Assembly (NCBI GenBank): GCA_023053545.1
Contig: JAKZAN010000003.1
Coordinates: 467,501-531,500, forward strand
From: Lepidurus packardi
Lineage: Eukaryota; Arthropoda; Branchiopoda; Notostraca; Triopsidae
Direction of reading: 5' to 3'
Length of the DNA stretch: 64,000 nt
A program made the translations under genes and the position numbers. Positions 1 to 8,318 of the stretch are shown here, piece by piece; within the stretch, counting starts at the first letter, position 1; the number at the start of each line of letters is the position of its first letter. The notes below the pieces were generated by a model. That model ran no database searches. It saw nothing but the letters and a program-made list of their open reading frames with translations, and had not been told where the DNA came from.

Positions 1-1078
1 CACTCTCGTCAAAACATCCAAACGGTAAAGTATCAAAAGCTAAGATATTAATAGCGATTGAATGGGCTTCTTCAAAAGCAGTTATGTCTTGAATTTTAAC
101 AGGATAGGTTAGCACTTGTGGATTAATGGTCGGTAATCTGTCGGGATAACGGGCGAAGAGAGCGTCTAAGCTTTTAGCACTATGATGTTTTATAAAAAAC
201 TGAGAATTTTCGTCAGTTGCAGCATGTTGACGAGCTAGCACCGCTTTGACCGCGTAGACAAAACATTGATCACCGCAACGTTCGATATTAACAACAGCTT
301 TGCGTTTAGCGATGTTGGTAGGTAACCGTATCTGGTGAGAGTCGTTACCACTACCCGCCATAGGAACAAACGTGGTCACTGAAGCTCGAAGCTCACTAAT
401 GTACTCCATCCGCCAACCAGAACCAGCTTGATTCTGACGATTGTGGATCACGTTGGCAATATGATCAAATGCATTTTGCATAACTTGATTTAAATCTGAA
501 GTTGGGAGCACGATAATATACACACTGTGGAAAAAACGGGGGTAGCGTTCGCTGCGATTGATTTCAGGAGTGTTTATGATTTTACTCATAACGCTATGAA
601 CTACAAATTTGATTTTCACAGACAAACTCTTTCGTAGTTGAGCTTTCAATAATCCGAGAATTTGTGAACTATACTCGCTCATCAATTGTTCGGCTGTTAC
701 AATCGGGTAACGCTCAGGTCCAACAATCAATCGATATTCCCGCAAATGTCCAGCTAGTGTACTATTCAATTCAAAAAATTCATTGTGGTTAGATTCAATC
801 GATTGCGGTGGGGGTATATTGGGTGTGAGAGGTTCTGCAACACTTGTTGGAGGGGGTGGTGAAAGGGCAATCGTTGGCAGAGGGTTTAAAATTTGACGAC
901 GACGTTTCAAACGTCGTTGTCGACGCTTGATGCCGCGATTGAGAGTTCGAGTACGGATTGATGGGTGTGGAGCGGGGAATTCTTCGCCAGCACCTGCTTG
1001 TGACTCGTCATCCTCATCAACATCAATACCTAATTCACGAATCAAATCGCCTAAGATTGGACTATATTCAGAATTCAT
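1..1078 (-). CDS. Protein-primed DNA polymerase B of Polinton, N-terminal part (partial at window edge)
   Basis: A continuous minus-strand frame of 359 codons runs from an ATG at 1078 to the window start. It corresponds to the N-terminal third of the polymerase of the complete Polinton (36094-40152). The first ~100 residues are an acidic stretch, then an arginine-rich block, then a proline-rich linker, followed by the conserved region upstream of the exonuclease domain. No catalytic motif lies in the visible part. The family replicates the element by protein priming. This copy reads Glu, Lys and two extra bases at the three places where the other copy has stops or a frameshift. The start at 1078 is chosen because the frame is uninterrupted and sits 95 bp from the divergent ATPase gene, suggesting a shared promoter interval. 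Confidence 0.87.
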   Translation of the reverse strand, partial: MNSEYSPILGDLIRELGIDVDEDDESQAGAGEEFPAPHPSIRTRTLNRGIKRRQRRLKRRRQILNPLPTIALSPPPPTSVAEPLTPNIPPPQSIESNHNEFFELNSTLAGHLREYRLIVGPERYPIVTAEQLMSEYSSQILGLLKAQLRKSLSVKIKFVVHSVMSKIINTPEINRSERYPRFFHSVYIIVLPTSDLNQVMQNAFDHIANVIHNRQNQAGSGWRMEYISELRASVTTFVPMAGSGNDSHQIRLPTNIAKRKAVVNIERCGDQCFVYAVKAVLARQHAATDENSQFFIKHHSAKSLDALFARYPDRLPTINPQVLTYPVKIQDITAFEEAHSIAINILAFDTLPFGCFDES

Positions 1079-1173
1079 TGTCAAACGCTGTCCGAGGGCT
1101 ACTGAGCACGATTTTCATGGCGTGTTAGTGCTTAAAGACTCGGAACTAGAAGAGGAGGAACTCATTTGTTAGT

Positions 1174-1836
1174 ATGGAGGCGTTGTTTAGACATCCAGTG
1201 CGTATCCTCATTGCAGGTCCTTCACAATCGGGTAAAAGCGAGGTGGTAGCCCAGCTGCTTCGACAACTATCGTCAATGTTCACTCCCTGTCCTGAACGTA
1301 TACGCTATTGCTATGGAGCGTGGCAACCGCTTTTTGCACAACTCCAGTCGGAGTTGGACAATATTACTTTTCAAGCCGGGTTTGACGAAAATGATATTAA
1401 AGAAACTTTACCAGCCAACAGTTTACTCATTCTGGATGATCTGATGGAAACTATAGATGGTAAATCAAAAGCATTGGAGAACATCTTTACCAAACATTCC
1501 CACCATGCCAATATCTCCGTCATCATGATTACACAAAACCCGTTTTATAGCAACCTTCGCACCATCTCTCTTAATTGCTCCCACATGTTTCTAATGAAAA
1601 CTGCTCGAGATGTTACTCAAATTCGAGCTATTGGAGCTCAAATGTTCCCTGGTAAACTGAGATATTTTATGGATGCGTACGAGCATGCCTGTGAAGAACC
1701 TTACTCTTATTTGATGCTCTCCTTCGATCCCAACACTCCTGACACTCATCGTCTTATGTCAGACGTTTTCAACGCGAAAGGCGAGCCTATTGTATACGAA
1801 AGAGTGCACCAACCTGTAAAAGTTTCACGAAAATAA
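1174..1836 (+). CDS. Polinton genome-packaging ATPase (FtsK/HerA, A32-like)
   Basis: This 220-residue frame has a Walker A motif GPSQSGKSE near residues 15-23 and a hydrophobic Walker B strand LLILDDL near residues 83-89, followed by a conserved TQN segment (ITQNPF) typical of the poxvirus A32/Polinton packaging ATPases. Length and layout fit the family, which drives DNA into preformed capsids. It is transcribed divergently from polB and is the only long plus-strand gene in this part of the element. It lies wholly inside the segment missing from the complete Polinton downstream, so it is the only packaging ATPase in the window. The frame is intact with no sign of decay. Confidence 0.92.
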   Translation: MEALFRHPVRILIAGPSQSGKSEVVAQLLRQLSSMFTPCPERIRYCYGAWQPLFAQLQSELDNITFQAGFDENDIKETLPANSLLILDDLMETIDGKSKALENIFTKHSHHANISVIMITQNPFYSNLRTISLNCSHMFLMKTARDVTQIRAIGAQMFPGKLRYFMDAYEHACEEPYSYLMLSFDPNTPDTHRLMSDVFNAKGEPIVYERVHQPVKVSRK

Positions 1837-1917
1837 AACATTTTGTTATAAACATGTTTTTCAGATGTTTGATGTAAAATGTGGTGATATCTTTCAAATA
1901 TTAGTCTCGATTATTTT

Positions 1918-2361
1918 TCACAATTTTGTATTTACATTAATTCGTTCTACATCTCGGGTTAACCAATAAGTGAATTTGTAGGTTTGGAACAGCGTACAAA
2001 GAGTCGGGGTTGTTTTATGTTTAGGACAATAGGGTGGTTCAAAAGGGATAAAAATTTCGTTGACTGCAGGGCAATTGTATCCCACCAAGTTCTCAATAGG
2101 TTGTTGAAGTCCTTGTGAGAGAATTTCAAACGAAGGATCACCCCATGTTAAAACTCGATATTTTCGGATTGAGTGGGCTAAATGATTGAAGAAAACCCCC
2201 ATCGTGTCAAAGGGCCAGTCTTGATCATGGTCATTTCCCCATGTGAAATGTCGATAGTAAAAATTGTTCTGTGATATTTTGGAATTAATAAAACATGAAG
2301 TTAACTCCACAGGGATGCTGTCAACTAATCTCAAATAGACTACAGCCAAGTCTTCAGCCAT
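1918..2361 (-). CDS. Polinton accessory protein of unknown function
   Basis: A 147-codon frame between the ATPase and the terminal repeat, rich in aromatic residues (FTWGNDHDQDW, YKFTYWL) and with several Cys and His residues (for example CPKHK) that could bind metal. I recognise no family. A 62-residue remnant of the same gene survives at 40196-40381 in the complete Polinton, broken by the deletion that also took the ATPase; the two N-termini differ by several substitutions but no stops, which argues that the frame is a real gene. Converges with the ATPase gene. Confidence 0.6.
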   Translation of the reverse strand: MAEDLAVVYLRLVDSIPVELTSCFINSKISQNNFYYRHFTWGNDHDQDWPFDTMGVFFNHLAHSIRKYRVLTWGDPSFEILSQGLQQPIENLVGYNCPAVNEIFIPFEPPYCPKHKTTPTLCTLFQTYKFTYWLTRDVERINVNTKL

Positions 2362-2629
2362 TCTTATGCTCTAGCAGAGTTTATTGAACCACCGTGTTGA
2401 TCTGTGTTGGTTCCACTGGTTTCATAAACAGGAGACGTGCTGGTGATAGCCTTGAGTTTGTCAAACACTGGTTGGAATGAGTGTGTGTGTGTGTGCGGTT
2501 GTGAGAATTGGGGATTTTGAAACCGTTCAGCCTAAGGGTTGCACAGATGTCAGAGTGGGGGTTGTCAAGCTCGCCCATCTGAGGAATCATGCCTATGGAA
2601 GAGTGGGGATTGACCAACACAGCAGCTTG

Positions 2630-3343
2630 AGGGGGGTGTCAAACACATGAGTGTGAGCTGACAAGCACCCTAGCCAGAGGGGCTGTGCAAACGCAAGAGT
2701 GGGTGAGTTGGTGTTATCAGTGTGTGTGCAACAGTTGATAGCCTGATGAGCATGATGGCACACTCTCCAAAAAATCTTACAGTGTAGTGAAACCACCAAC
2801 CATTATTTTGAATGAATTTGTAATTGTATTTGTTGAAAGAAAATACATTTCAAAGGTTAAACTTACAAAAAGTGTCTTTAACTTAAATGTCTATCTCCGA
2901 AAAAGTGTCATTAACTTTAATGTCTATTCTCGAAAAAGTGTCCTTAACTTTAATGTCGAATCTGAAAAAGTGTCCTTAACTTTAATGTCGAATCTGAAAA
3001 AGTGTCTTTAACTTTAATGGTAATCCTGAAAAAGTGTCTTTAACTTTAATGTCGAGTCCGAAAAAGTGTCTTTAACTTTAATGGTAATTAAGTTTGTTGG
3101 CGGAGGACACTGTTGTCGACACGAGAGCTGCTCAATTGTGAGGACAGCGCCAACGTGAAAGTGGCGGAAACGCTAGAAACTAGGTGTTGTCAAACCATAC
3201 TGCGCAGGCGTCAGGGCGGGGACTAGGGGAGAAATGAAGGCATCCTATTGGTGCAGCCGTAAAAGGGGCGGGCCTTGGGGGAAATGGAGGCTTCCTATTG
3301 GTGCTGCAGTAATGGAGGTGGCAGTAATGGTGGTACCTATACT
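2630..3343. repeat. Right terminal inverted repeat of Polinton copy 1
   Basis: Same sequence as 40640-41519 of the complete element. From inside out it holds a GT-rich stretch, a conserved block containing TGATGGCACACTCTCC, an array of seven ~31-bp units with core GTGTCTTTAACTTTAATG (2866-3088), a GC-rich stretch and the terminal CCTATACT. The array has fewer units than in the complete copy (11 and 12), so the repeat length is variable between copies. Confidence 0.88.
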
Positions 3344-3375
3344 ACTCAGGGTACTAGCTGATCCCGAATCTGTAC

Positions 3376-3732
3376 TTACTTGAGCTTATGCACAAATTCC
3401 CCAACAGTTATGTCTTTACCACGTACCATAGAGTTAAATCGACTTTTATACAGATCGGGATTAACCTGGTCGAACACTTTTTTTCCGTCTAGTGATTTCC
3501 GATAATCACTTTGAACCTTCTTCTGGAGTCCTGAATCTGCAACTTCAGCTCTCCCACGCAGTGTCACTGCTAGCAATTCGGCGGCTACAGTATCGGCTAA
3601 ACCATTGAAGATGATGCTTTTATCGAAATGCCTGTACCATGTCATCCACACTTCACTTTTACTGCCTTTGAACTCATGGCAAAAACTAACATCTTGTAAC
3701 TTTTTACCAGTAGAAATGATAGGGGTAGCCAT
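3376..3732 (-). pseudogene. Ty3/gypsy gag N-terminal relic
   Basis: A 118-codon minus-strand frame starts at an ATG at 3732 and contains the pattern WYRHFDKSIIFNGL followed by LLAVTLRGRAEVADSGL, which matches retrotransposon gag (capsid) domains of gypsy elements with a nucleocapsid region missing. It is cut at its 3' side by the first Polinton's right end (3343), 30 bp further on. Just upstream of the ATG, bases 3733-3752 read GCGCAGTCGGTAGGATGG in minus orientation, like a primer binding site of the 17.6/297 type, so this is the 5' piece of an LTR element. Confidence 0.72.
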
Positions 3733-3866
3733 CCTACCGACTGCGCGAAAGTAAAGTAATCAAGGTTCAACGTAAGACTGCGTGAAATGCGGGTAACGAT
3801 GCATTGGACGAAAATCGGTTTACAGAAGAACGCGAGGTCGGAATAAAAGTCGAAATAAATGTACAC

Positions 3867-4310
3867 TGTCGGAAATTCCGATTTCCTCCCTTCTGTTCTA
3901 TCTCCTTTCTATCCTACCTCCTATTCTATTCTTCGCAGCACGTGTTCAATGTTCAGTTTTGTACCCTATCGATCGCTTCTTTCTGTTTTTTCAACTTTAT
4001 TGATCCTTTCTCTTCGATCCACCCTGCACGTGCTGCCAAAGCTAACCTTTCCCTCAGTACTTCTAAACCTTTCTTCTAGTTCTTTCTCTGACATTTGTCC
4101 CCCTATAAAAGGCAGTCGTTTTTCGCCATAGAGAGGCCAATGTTCCACTGCACCTTGGTGCAAGCGCTCTCCTACCTTTGTTATGTGCGCTGCCTTGCTG
4201 GCATTAATAAAAGTCGTAAGACCGAGCCAAACTTATTCATTTAAAAACACAAAAACACACAACGCAGGGTTTAAGTTTCCCCAATATTTACCTGACCATT
4301 ATTTCCGACA
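3867..4310 (-). repeat. Solo LTR of an LTR retrotransposon
   Basis: A 444-bp unit that on either strand begins TGTCGGAAAT and ends ATTTCCGACA, flanked on both sides by the 5-bp direct repeat TACAC (3862-3866 and 4311-4315). Matching target duplications with no internal region show that two LTRs recombined and left one behind. The minus strand carries the likely sense orientation, judged only from the neighbouring gag relic. Open frames inside it have no family match. Confidence 0.85.
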
Positions 4311-4315
4311 TACAC

Positions 4316-4691
4316 GATGAGAAGTCGATGATTTTATGACTAGTTCTAAATTTCCCACACAAATTAGCACTAAAAACAAGCATACAAAAATACAGGAACT
4401 AACAAATTATAATTTTCGAGTTTCGAGAGTATTGTACGAGTTCAGAGATCGAGAGTAACGGCCCTAAGTCTCCCAATCACCAAGACTCCCCAACCCGTCC
4501 GTCTTCCATTTGCTCAAGCTCATTATGTATATCTCCTCCCGGGCTGGTAAGGCAACGATTCCAATTCCGCAGAAAATGTCAAGGTCCGATCACAATGGGG
4601 CTGACCCTTGACGATTAGCCGGACCTTGGCATTCCAGCTGGAACATAGCCGGCCCTGTTTTAGCCAACGCTGAAACAGTATCTTAACCTGC
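4316..4691. other. No gene seen; unassigned sequence
   Basis: About 375 bp with no supported frame. It contains a GC-rich stretch near 4560-4680 just beyond the end of the BEL relic and may be the rest of that element (3' end or LTR), but no LTR borders could be found. Confidence 0.4.
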
Positions 4692-4943
4692 TTCTTCTAA
4701 GAGGAACAACCTCACGGTTGGTAGTGTGGTTTCTCAGTGTGCCGTTTTGACTCTTGCAGCTCTTACAATCCCGTCAGCTCCTGCTATTGGCTGGATAACG
4801 CGTCCGAGAGGCCTTTGTCCTCGTGGTGTATTGGGGTCGACTATCAAAACGAGGTCCCTGCAAAAATGTTTCGGGTTGAAAGTATCCATCCGTGGCGTTC
4901 GATGAGCATCGGTAGATATTCGCGCAACCATTTGCGCCAACAA
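4692..4943 (-). pseudogene. BEL/Pao pol C-terminus (DUF5641) relic
   Basis: Minus-strand translation gives [20 protein letters not shown], the signature of the DUF5641 domain after the BEL/Pao integrase. The natural end ..LLEEAG followed by TAA is visible at 4692, but an in-frame TGA lies after VKTAH (about 4731-4733), so it is dead. It has the same orientation as the BEL relic at 14809-17054 on the other side of the hAT element; together they look like one old element split by that insertion. Confidence 0.75.
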
Positions 4944-5294
4944 TTATTAACTAAAACTTGACCAATGCGCCATCAACGTCGAGAAGTAATTTCTCCTGGA
5001 TCTTGATCTTTGAAGGGGTTCTGGATCTTGGGGATCTACCGAGACGTGAGTCAGAGGTCGTCCAGGTCGTTACAACTCTTACATCACCTAACCTACCTAA
5101 CCGAAAATCTTTCGAACCGAACGTTCTAAACTCAATAAACTACCGTGACAGTAACGTAGATCTTGGTGTTTTAGAAAACCTTTGACAAACGTGGGACCAG
5201 TACGTTCCAGAAGATCGGAAGATCCTCGCTACCCATTATTCTGAAGGGTCCGGGTTCTGGCGTGGCCCCGTTTCTAGGATACGCACAACACATT
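4944..5294. other. Unassigned sequence with a satellite-like palindrome
   Basis: No gene supported. At 5138-5157 it contains ACCGTGACAGTAACGTAG, closely related to a palindromic motif at 43021-43045 and to the satellite core at 43115-43450. The remainder before the hAT terminus at about 5295 shows nothing recognisable. Confidence 0.4.
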
Positions 5295-5513
5295 ATGTGC
5301 CGTATCTCCGACTGGCATATTAGGCAGCTGCCTAGGGGCCCCAGCCTCGGAGGGGGCCCCGGGCCAGGTGCCGAAGTACGTTGAGGGCACAAGACAAAGA
5401 AAAGAAAACTTCAATTTTTCCGTACGAAATATTAATTTATGTAATAGTATGTAAAATAACTGGAGATCATTTCGGAGACTTTGAAAAAGTTATGTCTTAT
5501 AGCCTCACCTACC

Positions 5514-5587
5514 GAGTGATTGGCGGAGTGGTTAAATTCCCTAACTTTCGTTCTATAGTTCACCAGTTCAAGTCCCGACACCAGGGC
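5514..5587 (+). other. Degenerate tRNA-like sequence with Pol III A and B boxes
   Basis: TGGCGGAGTGG at 5521-5531 fits the tRNA A box and AGTTCAAGTCC at 5565-5575 fits the B box, 44 bp apart, the spacing of a tRNA gene. The acceptor arms pair only partly, so it is not a working tRNA; a tRNA-derived SINE head or a tRNA relic resembling the Leu/Ser class is more likely. Confidence 0.45.
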
Positions 5588-5589
5588 CC

Positions 5590-6245
5590 TCTTATCGCAT
5601 GGGCCAACTGGGCACGGGCCCAGGGCCCCACGAGGCTAGGGGCCCATCCCGACCATTTAGGAGCCCATTTTGTACCTTGGCCCAGGGGCCCACGGGGTAA
5701 TATTTTTTCATGTAGGTTTAAGTGTAATTAGTTTGAGCTTGGTAATTTTTAGTTTGGTTAGGTTATATTATGTTTAATTAGGTTAAGTTAGTCAGGTACT
5801 GTGTACCTGACTAAATAAATTTATGCTGACTAATAAATAATGTATGCTTTCTCGAACCTTTTTCCATAAAGGAAACGTCAACAGGCTGAAAGCCTACGAC
5901 GTGATCAAATTTAAAGAAGTCAGATTTTTTTAAGCCAGCGTAGGTTCTTTTCTCCGCTTTTCATAATTCGCGCTTCAATGAAGGTGGCAACACATTCTGA
6001 ATCCCCCTGCAAACCACAGCTCTAGCGTCTTACACAAGGACACGCCTGTTTTGACTTGTTTACAGTAAGTTCAGAAGAAGAGATTAAGAGAAAAGATATC
6101 ATAGCGACCAGCGATAGTGAAAGTGGGAACTCGCAGAGTGTTAGAGAGTTGTTGTAAGTTACTAAAGTAGGCACCGATTATTGTGATAATTGAGTATTAC
6201 AATCAGCCGCTTTATAGAATCAATGCTATTTTCTAGAGATTAACA
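5590..6245. other. 5' non-coding part of the hAT element
   Basis: No gene. It holds further GGGCCC-rich blocks (5580-5700) that resemble the element ends, an AT-rich part with repeated GTTAGGTTA-like motifs (5750-5800) and a small inverted repeat around GTCAGGTACTGTGTACCTGAC (arms of 8 bp near 5790-5812). Probably the leader and promoter of the transposase gene. Confidence 0.45.
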
Positions 6246-7777
6246 ATGTCTGTCGTCAACAAAACACTGAGTGGGTTCCAGAAAAGAAAAAAGAATAAGG
6301 AAAAATTGCAGAAGGAAAAGGAGCTTCTTTCTAATGTCCCTAAGTTGGATTCGTTTTTCGCCACTTCCAGACCTACTAGCAGTGCATCAGCCTCTAGCAA
6401 TTGGAGTGACGACCATCGACCGGCAAGCGTGTCTGACTGTGACGAGCTACCTCAAATTCCTCGAAACTTGATTTCCGAAAACTTTGCTGCAGTCGTTGGA
6501 GATTCTGGTGAACATCCTGAATCGCATGCGAACACATGTTTTGCGGTCTCTTCATTCACGTCTGTTAGTGACGATCCTGCCGAGTGGATACTGGACGATG
6601 CCACACTCGAACACTTCGTACAAAATGGCGTGAAACAAAATATTGATGCAGATTTTTCTTCTTCAAAGCGTGAATACGCAGATACAACGATTTATCTATC
6701 CCTGTCACTCTTTAGCCGAACATTGGCTAATGGTGAAAAACGACCTCGGCCTTGGCTAGTATTTACAAAGAGCAAAGGTACCGTGTTCTGCGCCCCTTGT
6801 AAGATGTTTAGAAAATCGTGGTCGCTAGCTAATGACGAAGGGTACAACGACTGGAAAAATTCAGGTCAGAGGATGAAGGATCATGAAAATTCAGACGATC
6901 ACAGGTCAGCGTGTGCGACGCGATTAGCGAGGAAGAATGTTGGCGGTAGAGTTGACAAGAGTCTTGTGCTTCAAACGGAAGAAGAAATAAATACTGGCAT
7001 GAGGTCTTATGGCGGATTCTTGCTGTTGTGAGGTCATTGTCTGCACGTGGATTGCCGTTTAGAGGTTCACATGAAAGATTTGGTTCGAGAAACGGTGGGA
7101 ACTATGTTGTGAAGCTAGAACTTTTGGCTGAGCTTGACCCTTTTCTGGACACGCACATAAAACGCCACGAGAACATCTCCCACGTGGATCAACTATCATT
7201 CATAGTACGATATGTGTCTGCAGAGGGATGTTCTGTCGAACGATTTTTAAGATTCGTACCGAATTGTGGCCATAAAGCAGAAGATCTGGCTAACGTTGTT
7301 CTCCAGACCTTGAAAAATCATGACTTGGATATCGCCAACTGTCGCGGACAGTCTTATGACAACGCAAACAACATGTCGGGTGTATATTCCGGTCTTCAAG
7401 CGAGAATAAAACATTTGAATCCTCTGGTAGTTTTCGTCCCCTGTTCGGCTCACTCTCTGAATCTTGTTGGATCATGTGCTGCTGAGTCTTGTGAGGCTGC
7501 TATATCTTTCTTCGGTACTTTACAGGAACTGTATAATTTTTTCTCGATCTCGACACACAGATGGGAAGTTTTGTTATCTCAAGTGAAGCCAAACTCAACA
7601 GTTGTAAAGAGCCTTTCTCAGACAAGATGGTCGGCTCGGAGTGACGCCTGCCGAAGTCCCTCTTGCTCTTGGAATGAGATATTGGCAGCTCTTCAGATAA
7701 TCGCTAATGACACAAGTGAAAAACCATCTACGCGTTCTGACGCTTCATGTCTTTTTAATTTGATCGACTCCCTGTAA
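6246..7777 (+). pseudogene. hAT transposase, ZMYM1-like, 5' and central part (frameshifted)
   Basis: The first frame (6246-7031) carries a TTF-type zinc finger region (PRPWLVFTKSKGTVFCAPCK, then DWKN..R..DHENSDDH) that binds DNA. The second frame (from 7028) continues with the DUF4371/RNase H-like part (SFIVRYV, then CRGQSYDNANNMSG and PCSAHSLNLVG). A frameshift joins them near 7015-7030. Between about 7170 and 7190 the protein jumps from the start of DUF4371 straight to its ISHVDQLS segment, so the stretch that normally holds the first catalytic Asp is missing. The product cannot be active. Confidence 0.82.
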
Positions 7778-7779
7778 AT

Positions 7780-7986
7780 GTGCTTCCTGACCCTGCTGTG
7801 GATTATATCCTGGAGAGATTTAAAAAAGTGAGCAAATCACTGCAATCTGTGAGAATCAAACTTGGTATGATCGCTGAACTTTATTGGTCCTTGGTAACAT
7901 ACCTAGAAGATTTAAGGAAAGCCGGTACCTTCGATCATTATGAGTCGAAAGCTATGGAAAGAAGTGGTGAACAGAATTACGCATAC
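7780..7986 (+). pseudogene. hAT transposase, later fragment cut by the BEL insertion
   Basis: This frame continues the transposase with VDYILERFKKVSKSLQS, a helical segment of ZMYM1-like transposases. It ends where the BEL/Pao element has inserted (7987) and resumes after 13950. A stop just before 7780 separates it from the previous fragment, so at least two lesions precede the insertion. Confidence 0.75.
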
Positions 7987-8293
7987 TGACGTGAATTTCT
8001 TATAAAGTATGGGAATAAAATGAGGCCTGCGTTGTGTGTTGAGGTTTGGGGTAAGGGCCTTGTCCAACTTGATACAATCACTAGAAACAGAGGTCTTGTA
8101 AAATCGTCAGAATTTATTAAAAGGAAACGTTGCTACAAACTATAGCTAGTCACATGGGAATCGGCGAGAGTGCGAGAACAGGAAAAACGGCAGGGCTACC
8201 AACCCCTTGCACCCTTGGTCCAGAAAGATGCAAGAGGGTACAAAATGGGGCGGGAAAAGCAAATGATACAAGAAAGCAGTCAAATTCACAACA
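7987..8293 (-). repeat. 3' LTR of the BEL/Pao element
   Basis: 307 bp from TGACGTGAAT to TTCACAACA on the plus strand, which reads TGTTGTGAA..TTCACGTCA in the sense direction. Identical to the other LTR as far as can be read. Confidence 0.95.
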
Positions 8294-8318
8294 TCCTCCC
8301 GCCGGCCAAAGATGCAGA

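Larger units (their letters stand above)
1..3343 (-). mobile_element. Polinton/Maverick copy 1, right part (left side outside window)
   Basis: Positions 1-1120 and 2182-3343 align base by base with 39077-40195 and 40202-41519 of the complete Polinton in this window, including the terminal inverted repeat that ends in CCTATACT. Between them this copy has about 1.06 kb, including the packaging ATPase, that the complete copy has lost. The polymerase frame here is open, where the other copy has two stops and a 2-nt deletion, so this is the better preserved of the two. The element ends at 3343 directly against a gypsy gag relic. Target duplications cannot be judged because the left end is not in the window. 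Confidence 0.93.

Noticed and set aside
927-1172. 81-codon plus frame overlapping the polB start
   Set aside because: It lies antisense to an intact polB reading frame and has no domain.
2780-3085. Plus frame 2787-3011 of 74 residues with repeats of RKSV.NFNV
   Set aside because: It is a translation of the subterminal ~31-bp repeat array.
3804-4163. Several 65-91 codon frames on both strands
   Set aside because: They fall inside the solo LTR and show no motif.
5514-5587. A functional tRNA gene
   Set aside because: A and B boxes fit but the acceptor stem pairs at only about four of seven positions and no clear anticodon arm is seen.
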